A stretch of 64,000 nt of DNA from Chitinophagaceae bacterium (GTDB lineage Bacteria > Bacteroidota > Bacteroidia > Chitinophagales > Chitinophagaceae). Below, piece by piece: positions 55,752 through 64,000 of the stretch. The stretch covers positions 248,001 to 312,000 of the forward strand of contig JADJBP010000002.1 of NCBI GenBank assembly GCA_016703625.1, read 5' to 3'. Made by a program: the position numbers and the translations under genes. The notes under the pieces were generated by a model that was not told the origin of the DNA, ran no database searches, and saw only the letters and a program-made list of their open reading frames with translations. Each line of letters opens with the position of its first letter. Positions within the stretch are counted from its first letter, which is position 1.

Positions 55752-56252
55752 ATGAGTATAGATAATATTCAGTTTCCTGCAGCCATATTGCAGGGCTTAT
55801 ACAGTAAATCATTATATGAGTTGGAATCAAACGAATCACTTTTACATGATATACAACCGTTGCATATTATGTTTTTGGGAAGCAACCTGAAAAAAATTGC
55901 CCTGGTAGTCCATGATGAATCCAGTATTTATTTAGCTGATGATGCGCTGCAATTTTTGCTGGGTATTTTAACTGCCTGTAAATTAAGTATGGCAGATATT
56001 GCATTGATCAATGTTTCGAAAAATAAACAGGTCAGTTACAACACGATAACAGAACAGCTGAAAGCTGAAAAAATAATCATGTTTGGGTTAACGGCCGAAA
56101 ACCTGTCACTACCATTACAATTTCCCCATTACCAGGTGCAGCAGTACAATAACCAGGTTTACCTGTCAGCAGCTTCACTAACGGACCTGCAAAAAGATAA
56201 AGAAGAGAAAATGAAATTGTGGAACTGTCTAAAGAATATTTTTTCAATTTGA
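55752..56252 (+). CDS. Conserved Bacteroidota protein, possible DNA polymerase III psi-like subunit
   Basis: 166 residues, no signal peptide. I know similar unnamed proteins beside rdgB in other Bacteroidota. The arrangement resembles E. coli HolD (psi): a short N-terminal segment (AAILQGLYSKSLYEL against LQQLGITQWSLRRP), a strand-helix core (KKIALVVHDE ... LLGILTACKLSMADIALINV against LVMVANDL ... VLRALTVSPDQVLQL), and a C-terminus NQVYLSAASLTDLQKDKEEK then LWNCLKNIF against GAQVASPALTDL ... ALWQQI. This is eye-level similarity with no alignment statistics. If true it would bind the clamp loader. rdgB starts 12 bases after it. Confidence 0.7.
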   Translation: MSIDNIQFPAAILQGLYSKSLYELESNESLLHDIQPLHIMFLGSNLKKIALVVHDESSIYLADDALQFLLGILTACKLSMADIALINVSKNKQVSYNTITEQLKAEKIIMFGLTAENLSLPLQFPHYQVQQYNNQVYLSAASLTDLQKDKEEKMKLWNCLKNIFSI

Positions 56253-56263
56253 TCATTAAAAAA

Positions 56264-56853
56264 ATGGAAAGCATCATATTTGCAACCAATAACCAACATA
56301 AAGCTGATGAAGTAAGAGCTGTACTTGGCAGTCAATTTAATATCATTACTTTAAAAGAAGCCGGAATTAATATAGATATTCCGGAACCTTATGATACCCT
56401 GGAGGCCAATGCGGCAGAAAAATCAAAAACCATATTTGCTATAACTGAAAAAACTGTTTCAGTGAAGATACCGGGCTGGAAGTGGAAGCATTGAATGGTG
56501 AGCCCGGTGTAAAAAGTGCAAGGTATGCAGGCGAAGACAGGCGTTTTGATGATAATATTGACAAACTATTGCACAATCTTGCAACTTCTGCAAATAAAAA
56601 TGCCCGTTTCAGAACGGTGATCTCATTGATACTGGATGGTAAAGATCATTTTTTTGAAGGCATTTGCACCGGCAAGATCATTGGTGAAAGAAAAGGGAAT
56701 TACGGTTTCGGTTACGACCCTGTTTTTATACCGGATGGCAGTGATAAAACTTTTGCGGAAATGGACATGATTGAAAAAAATAAATTCAGTCACCGCAAAA
56801 AAGCCATGCAGAAACTGATCAGCTTTTTAAATACATACCATGGCAAGAGTTAA
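56264..56853 (+). CDS. rdgB: XTP/dITP diphosphatase, Ham1 family (one frameshift)
   Basis: Starts MESIIFATNNQHKADEVRAVLG at 56264 (substrate-binding TNNxHK). The first frame ends KTVSVKIPGWKWKH; one more base in the A6 run at 56448-56453 restores NCFSEDTGLEVEALNGEPGVKSARYAGE (SxDTGLEV metal/base site). The rest has FRTVISL, FEGICTGKIIGERKGNYGFGYDPVF and FSHRKKAMQKL. About 196 residues. It hydrolyses non-canonical purine triphosphates to keep them out of DNA and RNA. Its end overlaps the thioesterase start by 14 bases. Confidence 0.92.
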
Positions 56854-57271
56854 AATAGAAATTCCGGAAAAGGTTTTGGCGTCAGTATGTGTGCCTGTGC
56901 GTATATCAGATATCAACTATGGCAATCATGTTGGCAATGACGCTTTTGTGAGTATCATACATGAAGCCAGGATACAGTGGCTGCAGCTGTATGGTTACAC
57001 TGAATTACAAATTGAAGGGTTTGGTTTGATCATGAGCGACCTGTGCATTGAATTTAAAAATGAATCCTTTTACGGAGATGTGATAGACATAAAACTCGGT
57101 GCAGGGGAAATATCCAGGGTTGGTTTTGAACTGTATTACCGGCTTTTTGCAAAAAGAGATCATGAAACCATATTACTGGCAAACGCTAAAACGGGTATGG
57201 TGTGTTATGATTATGTTGCCAAAAAAGTTGCTGTAATTCCTGATCGGTTAAAGGTAATACTGCAGGGATAA
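56840..57271 (+). CDS. Hotdog-fold acyl-CoA thioesterase (YbgC/FadM type)
   Basis: 143 residues. VCVPVRISDINYGNHVGNDAFVSIIHEARIQWL is the 4HBT active-site region: Asp in SDINYGNHVGN where YbgC/FadM enzymes have the catalytic Asp of DxDxxGHVNN. The remainder is the hotdog beta-sheet. It overlaps rdgB by 14 bases, suggesting translational coupling. Substrate unknown. Confidence 0.85.
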   Translation: MARVKIEIPEKVLASVCVPVRISDINYGNHVGNDAFVSIIHEARIQWLQLYGYTELQIEGFGLIMSDLCIEFKNESFYGDVIDIKLGAGEISRVGFELYYRLFAKRDHETILLANAKTGMVCYDYVAKKVAVIPDRLKVILQG

Positions 57272-57275
57272 AGCA

Positions 57276-58014
57276 TCAAACCGTATTCCAGATCTTCCAG
57301 CTTTCCCTCAGCCTGCAGCACCAGCATCTCGTACCCGTTTTTTACAGCAGCTCCCTGTAATTCGCCTTTTTGCAGGAACAATGTTTTTGCGGGATTATAA
57401 ACCAGGTCATACAATAAATGTTCCGGTGTTAAATGACGGTAAGGTATATCCGGGCATTCATGAATGTTTGGAAATGTTCCCAGCGGTGTGGTATTGATGA
57501 TCAGTTTGTTTGCTTCTATGACTGATGGATCCACCTCGGAATAAGTTAATGAAGCACCCTCCCCACGTTTCCTGCCAACTGTTGTAAAAGGGATCTGAAG
57601 TTTCTTTAAAACTGATCTAACGGCTTCGGCAGCCCCGCCATTGCCCAGCACCAGGGCGGCAATATGCTGTTTTTTAAGATGTGGCAATACCGAAAGCTCA
57701 AAACCGGTTACATCTGTATTATAACCAAATGTTTTTCCGTTATGAATGCGTATGCAGTTACAGGCACTTAAACCCCCGGGGAGATTGGAAAGGTCATCCA
57801 GGTGCGGCAGTACCGTTTGTTTATAAGGAATGGTAACATTTAAACCCTGCAGGCCGGGATCTTCTTTAATGAGGCGATGTATTTCGTTAACAGCACCTAT
57901 CGGATAAACTTCATACCGGGCATCCGTGATCCCTTCCCGCTGAAATTTTTCTGTAAAATATTTTTGAGAAAAAGAATGCGTTAACGGAAAACCAATAATG
58001 CCGTAAGTTTTCAT
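57276..58014 (-). CDS. aroE: Shikimate dehydrogenase (frame break at the 3' end)
   Basis: THSFSQKYFTEKF (SxS shikimate site), NVTIPYKQTVLPHLD (catalytic Lys), NTDVTGFELSV (Asp) and LVLGNGGAAEAVRSVLKKL (NADP-binding glycine loop) identify AroE, which reduces 3-dehydroshikimate. As written the frame runs on to 57211, overlapping the convergent thioesterase by 60 bases. Removing one base from the C3 run at 57305-57307 instead gives AEESWKIWNTV and a stop at 57276, matching the usual SWxIWN ending of Bacteroidota AroE and removing the overlap. Start overlaps the ComA-like gene stop by one base (TAATG). Confidence 0.93.
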
Positions 58015-58784
58015 TACACGGTTTCTTTGTTCAGGTATAAATGAAAAGTATCGCCCCGTAAACCGATGCGCATGGCTTCCAGTGGAATTACTTCGTTGGG
58101 TGCAATGTTACCGAGATTTACATTGCAACCGATCAGTTCCAGGAAGTACAGCTGTTGTGCCTTTTGCGGCGCTTCCCAAATGATCTTTTCTTCGGGTATC
58201 TGGGTCAGGATCTCCTGTACCAGGCCTTCCCTTACCTCACCTGTACCCCTGTAAATACCAACATTACCAGCTTCCCTGGCTTCGGCAATTACATAAGTGG
58301 AACCGGCTTCCAGTTCAGCACGCATCAGTTCGATCCATTTATAGGGTGGAATGATATGCGTGGCGTCTTTACTGCCCACTTCACTCAATACCACACCCAC
58401 TTTTGCCAGTTTTTCAATGTACCCGCATTTTTCAGCATGGGGGATTTCAATGGAACCATCACTTACTTCCATATAACTGACCGCAAACTCTTTACATACA
58501 TTGATGTAATCCTCAAACTGGTTCCTGATCAAAAAAGCTTCAAAGAGTGTGCCCCCGAAATATATCGGCATATCATAAGAACGGTAGACCTCCAGTTTTG
58601 CTTTCAGGTTTGGCGTTACATAAGAAGTGCCAAAGCCCAGTTTAACCACATCCACATGCGGGGAAGCGGCACTCATAAAATTTTTTGCTTCTTCCACACT
58701 CAGGCCTTTATCCATTACCATGGTAATGCCATGTACACGTGGCTGTGTTGTTCGTTCCGGTATTTGAGAAAGTTTAAAGTTCAT
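58014..58784 (-). CDS. Phosphosulfolactate synthase (ComA family)
   Basis: 256 residues from MNFKLSQIPERTTQPR at 58784 (an upstream ATG at 58802 is possible). GITMVMDKGLSVEEAKNFM, VDVVKLGFGTSYV, PIYFGGTLFEAFL, YMEVSDGSIEIP, EVGSKDATHIIPP and EAREAGNVGIYRGTGEVR are the ComA signatures of this TIM-barrel lyase, which adds sulfite to phosphoenolpyruvate. In methanogens this starts coenzyme M synthesis. In Bacteroidota a sulfolactate/cysteate route could feed sulfonolipids. Coupled to aroE, also a PEP-linked pathway. Confidence 0.9.
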   Translation of the reverse strand: MNFKLSQIPERTTQPRVHGITMVMDKGLSVEEAKNFMSAASPHVDVVKLGFGTSYVTPNLKAKLEVYRSYDMPIYFGGTLFEAFLIRNQFEDYINVCKEFAVSYMEVSDGSIEIPHAEKCGYIEKLAKVGVVLSEVGSKDATHIIPPYKWIELMRAELEAGSTYVIAEAREAGNVGIYRGTGEVREGLVQEILTQIPEEKIIWEAPQKAQQLYFLELIGCNVNLGNIAPNEVIPLEAMRIGLRGDTFHLYLNKETV

Positions 58785-58880
58785 CAGGTTACATTTAATC
58801 ATGAAAGTTACAGGGGTGCAAAGATAACCCCGGATCGATTAAAAAAATTATAATTGGGATCATAATATGCAACCCGGGGA

Positions 58881-60301
58881 TCAGAGAGATTTCTTTTTTT
58901 TGTACCTGGCAATAATATCTACCACCTGTTGTACCTGCAGTATTGAAGGATTGATCTCGATGAATTTTTTAACCAGTTTTGGATTCCGGTTCATTCCGGC
59001 TTCCAGGTTCAACAGGGCCTCTTTCGATTTACCCATGACATACAAAACGGCGCTTTTGTAAAAAAGAAAAATGGGTTTGCCATCTGTTTGTTCAAATGCA
59101 AAACCTGCATATTCCAGGGCTTCTTCCAGCATTTCGGCCTTGTACAGGCATTTTAATAATTCCAGCCAGCCATTCATATTTTTGGGCCTAACCCGTACCA
59201 CATTGCCGAAATAAGTAATGGCATCATCCAGTTTATCCATTTCCATATAACATTGTCCCATGGCCAGGTTGTATTCGGGTTGCAGGCGGTGAATACGCAT
59301 GGCTATTTCGAGGTTTTTAACTGCACTCTCCCAATTAGCTTCATTCATGTACGTACAGGCAATTTTATAATTCAACTGGCTGTCGTCGCTGTTTAAATGA
59401 CTTGCTTTACTGTAATTAAACCTGGCCTGGGCATAATTACCCATTTTATCGTAACAATGGCCAATGGCTTCGTAAATAACATCTTCCGGCCTTGCCAGTT
59501 CCAATACTTTTTCCAGTACTTCCACTGCTTCTTTATACCTGCGCAGGCGGATATAAGCATCCCCATATTACGCAGTGCATAATCAAATTTTTCATCAATG
59601 GTAATAGCATAATGATAAGCATCAATTGCTTTTTCGTATAATTTTAAGCCCTGGTATGCTGCAGCCAGGTTAAACCAGGCCAGTTCGTTAAATGGAAATT
59701 CATCAATAATTTTCTGGTGTAACCTGATCCCCTCTTCATTTCTTCCGGTAAAATCGGTCCAGAAACAAATTTTATACAGCGCCTCTTCATTATTGGGTTC
59801 CTGTTCCAGGATCATGGCAAGGCAATCGAATACTTTTTCAAAATTTTCATAGTCATCATACACGTCAGCCAGTTCAAATAAAAGGTCGATCTTTTCTTCT
59901 CCATCAAAATCATGAATGGCATTTTCAAGCACATCGGCTGCTTTTTGCTGCATATCCAGTGCCAGGTAAGCATCTGTTTTTAAAATATAGAGGTTGGTAT
60001 CTTTGCTGTCGAGCAGCTCGGCCTGGTCGAGTATGAACAGTGCCTCTTTATAATGACGCAAGGCAATGAGCAGATCTGCCTTTTTTAAGAGCAGCATAGC
60101 TGAATAAGGATATTGTTCAATGCCATATTCAGCAGCTTCCAAAGCGAGGTTTAACTGCTCTTTTTCATCATAATAATCTATAATACGTTCAAAGGAATCT
60201 TCTTCAATAAAAGAGTTGGATTTGCCTGCCTTGAGGTTTTCAAATTGCTGGAGTAATGCTTTTAATTCTTCTCTGTCCTGGCGGTAAGGGTATTTACTCA
60301 T
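58881..60301 (-). CDS. Tetratricopeptide repeat protein (one frameshift)
   Basis: About 473 residues of consecutive TPR helices (e.g. AWFNLAAAYQGLKLYEKAIDAYHYAITID; EYNLAMGQCYMEMDKLDDAITYFGNVV), no signal peptide. The first frame (59393-60301) goes out of register at NMGMLISACAG; adding one base to the C4 run at 59561-59564 gives NMGDAYIRLRRYKEAVEVLEKVLEL and continues to 58881. A protein-protein interaction scaffold in the cytoplasm, function unknown. It lies downstream of nothing obviously related; stands alone. Confidence 0.85.
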
Positions 60302-60432
60302 TGGCTGTAGGTTGTTGTAAATTAAGAACTTTTGAATAAATAATCAAGTTTTTGTAACCTTTTTTAAAGCTAAACGTTAAAAGAATGCAAAAAGATTTGA
60401 TGAATGGTATGGTAATACCAAAAAAAAATCAA

Positions 60433-60440
60433 TATATTTG
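60433..60440 (+). promoter_or_regulatory. -7 element (TATATTTG)
   Basis: It matches TAnnTTTG, 19 bases before the ATG at 60460. Confidence 0.5.
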
Positions 60441-60459
60441 TTTTGTTAATAGAGACCCA

Positions 60460-60813
60460 ATGATGAAAAAAGCTAAAAGGATACTGTTTTTACTTATGCT
60501 CAGCGGCATAGGTTTCAGTGCTATGGCAGATAAAGGCATTGGAAAAAAGAGCAAATCCCGTGTTGCCCTGAACATTAACACCGGAAATACTACTTTACGC
60601 AAATCGATCTCGGTAAATTTAAAGACCGGATTAAAATATACGGGCAGTTTGCTGGTTAATCAACAGGTTGATGGCAAGTCCTATTTTAGCAATACATTAC
60701 TTACCTACCAGAAAGGAAATACTGTATATATTATACCCCATAAGCAAATCATTGCTGTTCCTGAAATGAAACAGGGATATACCGGGATGAAATTAATAAT
60801 CAAATCTCACTAA
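60460..60813 (+). CDS. Small secreted protein, function unknown
   Basis: About 117 residues from the ATG at 60460 (a second ATG is at 60463). MMKKAKRILFLLMLSGIGFSAMA is a signal peptide. The mature part, rich in Lys, Ser and Asn with alternating beta pattern (RVALNINTGNTTLRKSISVNL ... YFSNTLLTYQKGNTVYIIPHK), is probably a small beta protein. No family recognised. Promoter and terminator of its own. An in-frame extension to 60385 is unlikely, since it precedes the signal peptide. Confidence 0.7.
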   Translation: MMKKAKRILFLLMLSGIGFSAMADKGIGKKSKSRVALNINTGNTTLRKSISVNLKTGLKYTGSLLVNQQVDGKSYFSNTLLTYQKGNTVYIIPHKQIIAVPEMKQGYTGMKLIIKSH

Positions 60814-60816
60814 TAT

Positions 60817-60844
60817 AAAGGCTTAATTTTTAAGCCTTTTTTTT
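60817..60844 (+). terminator. Rho-independent terminator
   Basis: AAAGGCTTA pairs with TAAGCCTTT around a short T loop, then T5. Confidence 0.8.
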
Positions 60845-60864
60845 ATCCATTCATTTTTATTGTA

Positions 60865-61507
60865 TCAATTCCCTTTTTTGAGGTTTTGATTTTCTTCGTA
60901 GGTCATTTTCCTGTACCCCGATGCAGGAAAATCAAAAAGTGAAACGGGAACCGGATCATAATCTATTTTTACAAGGCTGTAGGTAAATTTTGTATTCCCT
61001 GATTCAATTTCATATTCAATGGCAAGCCCGGGCAGGTTACTGAAAGTGGCATCGTATTCAGTATTGGCCGGAACCAGGTCGGGAGCATAAAACACTTCAA
61101 AGGTTTTACCGTCTTCCATTTTTGCAATGGCTTTACGGGTATTATACCCGCCAATGGTTTTATATACACCGGTAAGCTCAAATTTAATGTTATTGTACAT
61201 TTTGCCTTTGGACTTCCAGTTTTCGCTGGTAAGGGTGATCATTAATTTCTGGCCGCTGAATTCCTTTTAAAATGACCGCCCTGTTCAACTTTGAATTAAA
61301 GATGGTTAATGCCTTACCCAAAACACTGACCATTTCATTACGGCTGTTATTCCCTTTTATATAAACCGTAGTTGATGCTCCATTCAAACCCTGCCCTTTT
61401 ATATTATAAACAAATGTGGCTTCAGCTATATTCTTCTGGGCATGTGCAGAAAAATACCCAAATCCTAAAGCACTCATCAAAAACAAACCAATTAGATTTT
61501 TCATCAT
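60865..61507 (-). CDS. Secreted protein, possibly DUF4412-like (one frameshift)
   Basis: Signal peptide MMKNLIGLFLMSALGFGYFS. The first frame (61190-61507) includes FVYNIKGQGLNGASTTVYIKGNNSRNEMV and then goes out of register; removing one base from the T4 run at 61265-61268 gives AVILKEFSGQKLMITLTSENWKSKGK and the rest (YNNIKFELTGVYKTIGGYNTRKAIAKMEDGKTFEVFYAPDLVP). About 214 residues. The pattern of a modified peptide strand followed by GYxxKKA-like strand recalls DUF4412 periplasmic proteins; the function is unknown. Confidence 0.72.
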
Positions 61508-61689
61508 TTCATGTATTTTACTAAAGGTACTACTTCGCTTTTTATATTGATCCGGTTAAAACTAAAACAATATTCCTTAGTATAACCTACAGTAATAAAA
61601 TCCCGTGCCAGAATGATCCGTATACCCATTAAAAAACCTGCAAAGCCTAAAACAGCCTGCAGGTTGTGATATCTTTAACTACCGGTGGG

Positions 61690-63530
61690 TTATTTATTCC
61701 CTTTTGTCTTCAGATCCTGCAGTTTTTTATTGCTTTCCTGCATGGCCATCATCCTTTCCTGGAACTTACTTTGCTTTACTGGTTTCTTCCGGTTTATCTC
61801 AATCTGGGCCAGTATCTTTTCATGATTGATAATATACTTCTGAATGATAATTTGCAGGATCAGGGTGATGGTATTTGAAACCGTATAATACCAGGTCAAT
61901 GCCGCAGGTAAATTATTGAATACGCCCAGGAGCAATACCGGGAAAATATAAGGCATATATTTCATTACCGGGTTACTGTTATCCTGCATGGTACTCATAC
62001 TGTATACAGAAATAACAAGGCTGGTAAGGGTTGCAGTAATGGTAAATAAACTAACGTGATCTCCATAAAAAGGAATGGAGAAAGGCAATGTGGCAATTGA
62101 ATCATAGGCAGCAAGGTCTTTTGCCCATAAAAAACTTTCGCCCCTCAATGAAATATTGGATTGAAAGAAATAATACAGCGACATGAATATCGGTATCTGC
62201 AAAAGTGCCGGTAAACAACCACCAAGCGGACTTACCCCGGCCGATTTCCAAAGCTTCATCTGGTCCATGCTGAAAGCCTGTTTATCGTCGCCATGTTTTT
62301 CTTTTAACCTGTCGATCTCAGGCTTAAGCGCCTTCATTTTTGCCCCGCTTAAATAGCTTTTATACAGTATCGGGGATGTTATTAAACGGATCAAAAGGGT
62401 AAGCAGCAGAATGACCATACCCATACTGGCAATGTGATTTCGCAGGAAATCAAAAACCGGTAATAAAAAATGCCGGTTGATATATTTTACAAAAGCAAAA
62501 ACACCGCTGCCGTATGGTACAATGTTTTCCATGTTATTGTTCGACTTAATTAAAATATTGTAATCACTGGGACCATAATACAATTGCAGGGGTACCGTTG
62601 CCAAAGAACCGGCCGGCAACAGCAGATTACAATTTGCGGTTGTTTGGGCTATTACCTGTAAGGAGTCTGCCGGAACCACCCACTTTACCACTGCACTTTG
62701 AAACTTATTTTTGGCCGATAAGGCTGAAATAAAAAACTGCTGCTTTACGGCCAGCCAATCAACAGGATCTTTAAAATTCTTATCATCTCCCGATCCTACA
62801 TACTCAAAATCATAACTGCCGTTTTCCAGGTAACAGATATGGCTCTGTTGTCTTTCATACGCGATATCTTTTTCAATTTGCGGCATTTCGGATTGCCACA
62901 ATAAGTTGATCGTATTTTGAGAGACCCATTTATCGGCACCCTGCATGGAGATATTAAAATCAACCATATAGCTGTTTGGCTGCATGGTATACTGATGGGT
63001 GATCTCTTTACCGGCCGCATCTTTCAACACATATGAAATGCTCTGCGATTTGTCACTACTTATCTTTTTGCTGCTGCTGATAAATGCGATATCGGCCGTA
63101 TTTGCAGTTTGGTTGTTTCCGTATTTATTTTGTAAGACAGTTTGTTGAATTTGCCATTTTCCAGGATGACCGGTTTGCCATCAAATTTTTGAAAATCCTT
63201 AACTTCAACTATTTTAGGCTGACCACCTTTATTGGTGAACACAATTTTTATTTTCTCATTTTCCAGTGTATCCAGCTTTTCTGTATTCGTGGTATCTGTA
63301 ATAAAAGCATCGGGTAACTGTTGCCTGGCAGTTAATAATGAATCCATTATTAAAGAATCTTTCAACACGGCGATGGTATCAACTTTGGGTTTTGTAGCTG
63401 CAATAGAATCCTCAACCCGCTGTTTTTCTGTTAAATAAGCCTGGTTACTGCGGCTGTTTATGATAAACATGGCAATCAGTAAAACGCCAATCAATACAAA
63501 CCCAATAACCGTATTTTTATCCATTCCCAT
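61690..63530 (-). CDS. yidC: Membrane protein insertase YidC (one frameshift)
   Basis: The first frame (63060-63530) has the N-terminal helix MDKNTVIGFVLIGVLLIAMFI and the start of the periplasmic domain; one more base in the T3 run at 63101-63103 restores LQNTADIAFISSSKK and joins the remainder. The C-terminal insertase core has the five transmembrane helices, MVILLLTLLIRLITSPILYKS (hydrophilic-groove Arg), SPLGGCLPALLQIPIFMSLYYFF, and WYYTVSNTITLILQIIIQKYI. About 613 residues, as in other Bacteroidota. It inserts inner-membrane proteins with or without Sec and is essential. Confidence 0.95.
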
Positions 63531-63590
63531 GTTTGCTTGTTTTAAGTTGGCAAATATAATTAAAGTTTGATGGCCGGAGGTTCCCGGTTA

Positions 63591-63626
63591 AAAAAAGCCT
63601 TCCCTGTTCAGGAAGGCTTTTTTTTA
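63591..63626 (-). terminator. Terminator of the rplY transcript
   Basis: AAAAAAGCCTTCC and GGAAGGCTTTTTT pair around a seven-base loop; on the reverse strand a T run follows. It lies 14 bases after the rplY stop. Confidence 0.82.
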
Positions 63627-63639
63627 ATTACCTGTGATA

Positions 63640-64000
63640 TTATTTTTTTGCATCAGCAGCTGGTGCAGCGGCGGCAGGTGCGGCAGCAGCTTTAGGCGCT
63701 ACAGCCTCTTCCTGTTTCAATTGCCTTGTTAAGGTAACAGACGCAATTGGAATACGTGGTGAGTTTAACACCTCCATATTTTCTGCGGGTATATCCTGCA
63801 CCCTGATATTTTCATTCAGCTCCAGTTTTTCAATATTCACATCGATATGTTCTTTAAGGTATTTTGGAAGGGTTTTTACCTTTACTGATTTCATTTTAAG
63901 AACCAGTTTTCCGCCAGCCTTAACTCCTGCAGGAACACCAATAAAATTAAGCGGCAGGGTAGCGATCACTTTTTTATTGTCAACCAGTTCTAAAAAGTCA
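63640..64000 (-). CDS. rplY: 50S ribosomal protein L25/general stress protein Ctc, C-terminal part
   Basis: The gene runs off the right edge; about 120 C-terminal residues are seen. VIATLPLNFIGVPAGVKAGGKLVLKMKSVKVKTLPKYLKEHIDVNIEKLELNENIRVQDI is the C-terminal (TL5/CTC) domain of bacterial L25, which binds 5S rRNA through the N-terminal domain (outside the window). The Ala-rich tail (PKAAAAPAAAAPAADAKK) is usual for Bacteroidota. A terminator follows. Confidence 0.92.
   Translation of the reverse strand, partial: DFLELVDNKKVIATLPLNFIGVPAGVKAGGKLVLKMKSVKVKTLPKYLKEHIDVNIEKLELNENIRVQDIPAENMEVLNSPRIPIASVTLTRQLKQEEAVAPKAAAAPAAAAPAADAKK

Noticed and set aside
57211..57275. A 60-base overlap between aroE and the thioesterase as a regulatory antisense arrangement
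   Set aside because: One base removed at 57305-57307 gives the normal SWKIWN end and a stop at 57276, leaving no overlap.

Overview
The window looks like a chromosomal segment of a Bacteroidota bacterium, most likely Chitinophagaceae or a close relative. The evidence is the Bacteroidota -7 promoter element TAnnTTTG upstream of many genes, type IX secretion components and cargo (PorD and two giant surface proteins with C-terminal sorting domains), the block bamD - RPB6-like omega - coaBC - porD - DUF4296, and a DUF5689 lipoprotein next to a TonB-dependent receptor. I saw no tRNA, rRNA, CRISPR array, prophage or insertion sequence. The family-level placement is inference.

Layout. 1-2.5 kb: start of a proline dehydrogenase, an acyl-CoA thioesterase, a PlsC-type acyltransferase and a HAD phosphatase. 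2.6-8.5 kb: an Ala-rich secreted protein and a 1724-residue T9SS surface protein with three P-domains. 8.6-16.5 kb: alpha/beta hydrolase, ribosomal protein S1, an OmpA protein, tgt, a glycosyltransferase, a damaged rsmG and a NarL-type regulator. 16.5-24.8 kb: GNAT, M1 peptidase, an iodotyrosine-deiodinase-like nitroreductase, rsmI, purS, pssA, pepP and pckA. 24.9-31.9 kb: 3-oxoacid CoA-transferase, then the envelope block DUF4296-porD-coaBC-rpoZ-bamD and an OmpA protein with calcium-binding repeats. 32-38.6 kb: polyprenyl synthase, recJ, a methyltransferase, a hemerythrin protein and htpG. 38.7-50.1 kb: TonB receptor, DUF5689 lipoprotein and a 1774-residue repeat adhesin, divergent from a secreted EEP-family nuclease, then a DEDDy exonuclease; this could be a nucleic-acid scavenging locus. 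50.3-64 kb: porin, fusA, rpsG, rpsL, ilvE, an unannotated protein resembling DNA polymerase III psi, rdgB, a thioesterase, aroE, phosphosulfolactate synthase, a TPR protein, small secreted proteins, yidC and the end of rplY.

A dominant property of this sequence is about twenty reading-frame breaks, nearly all one-base length errors in homopolymers. They occur in genes expected to be essential (fusA, yidC, coaBC, the polyprenyl synthase) as well as in pckA (three), rdgB, pepP and others. In most cases the other frame continues the same protein, so these are better read as sequencing or assembly errors than as pseudogenes. I annotate them as single genes over the repaired span and state where the break lies. 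Two breaks do not fit: rsmG lacks a large internal segment, and a methyltransferase has an in-frame amber codon.

Non-coding structure includes bidirectional hairpin terminators, a textbook promoter (TTTG-N19-TACCTTTG) in front of fusA, an extended start-site motif shared by rpsA and rpsL, and several intergenic elements built from 7-8 bp words repeated in tandem with an inverted counterpart.
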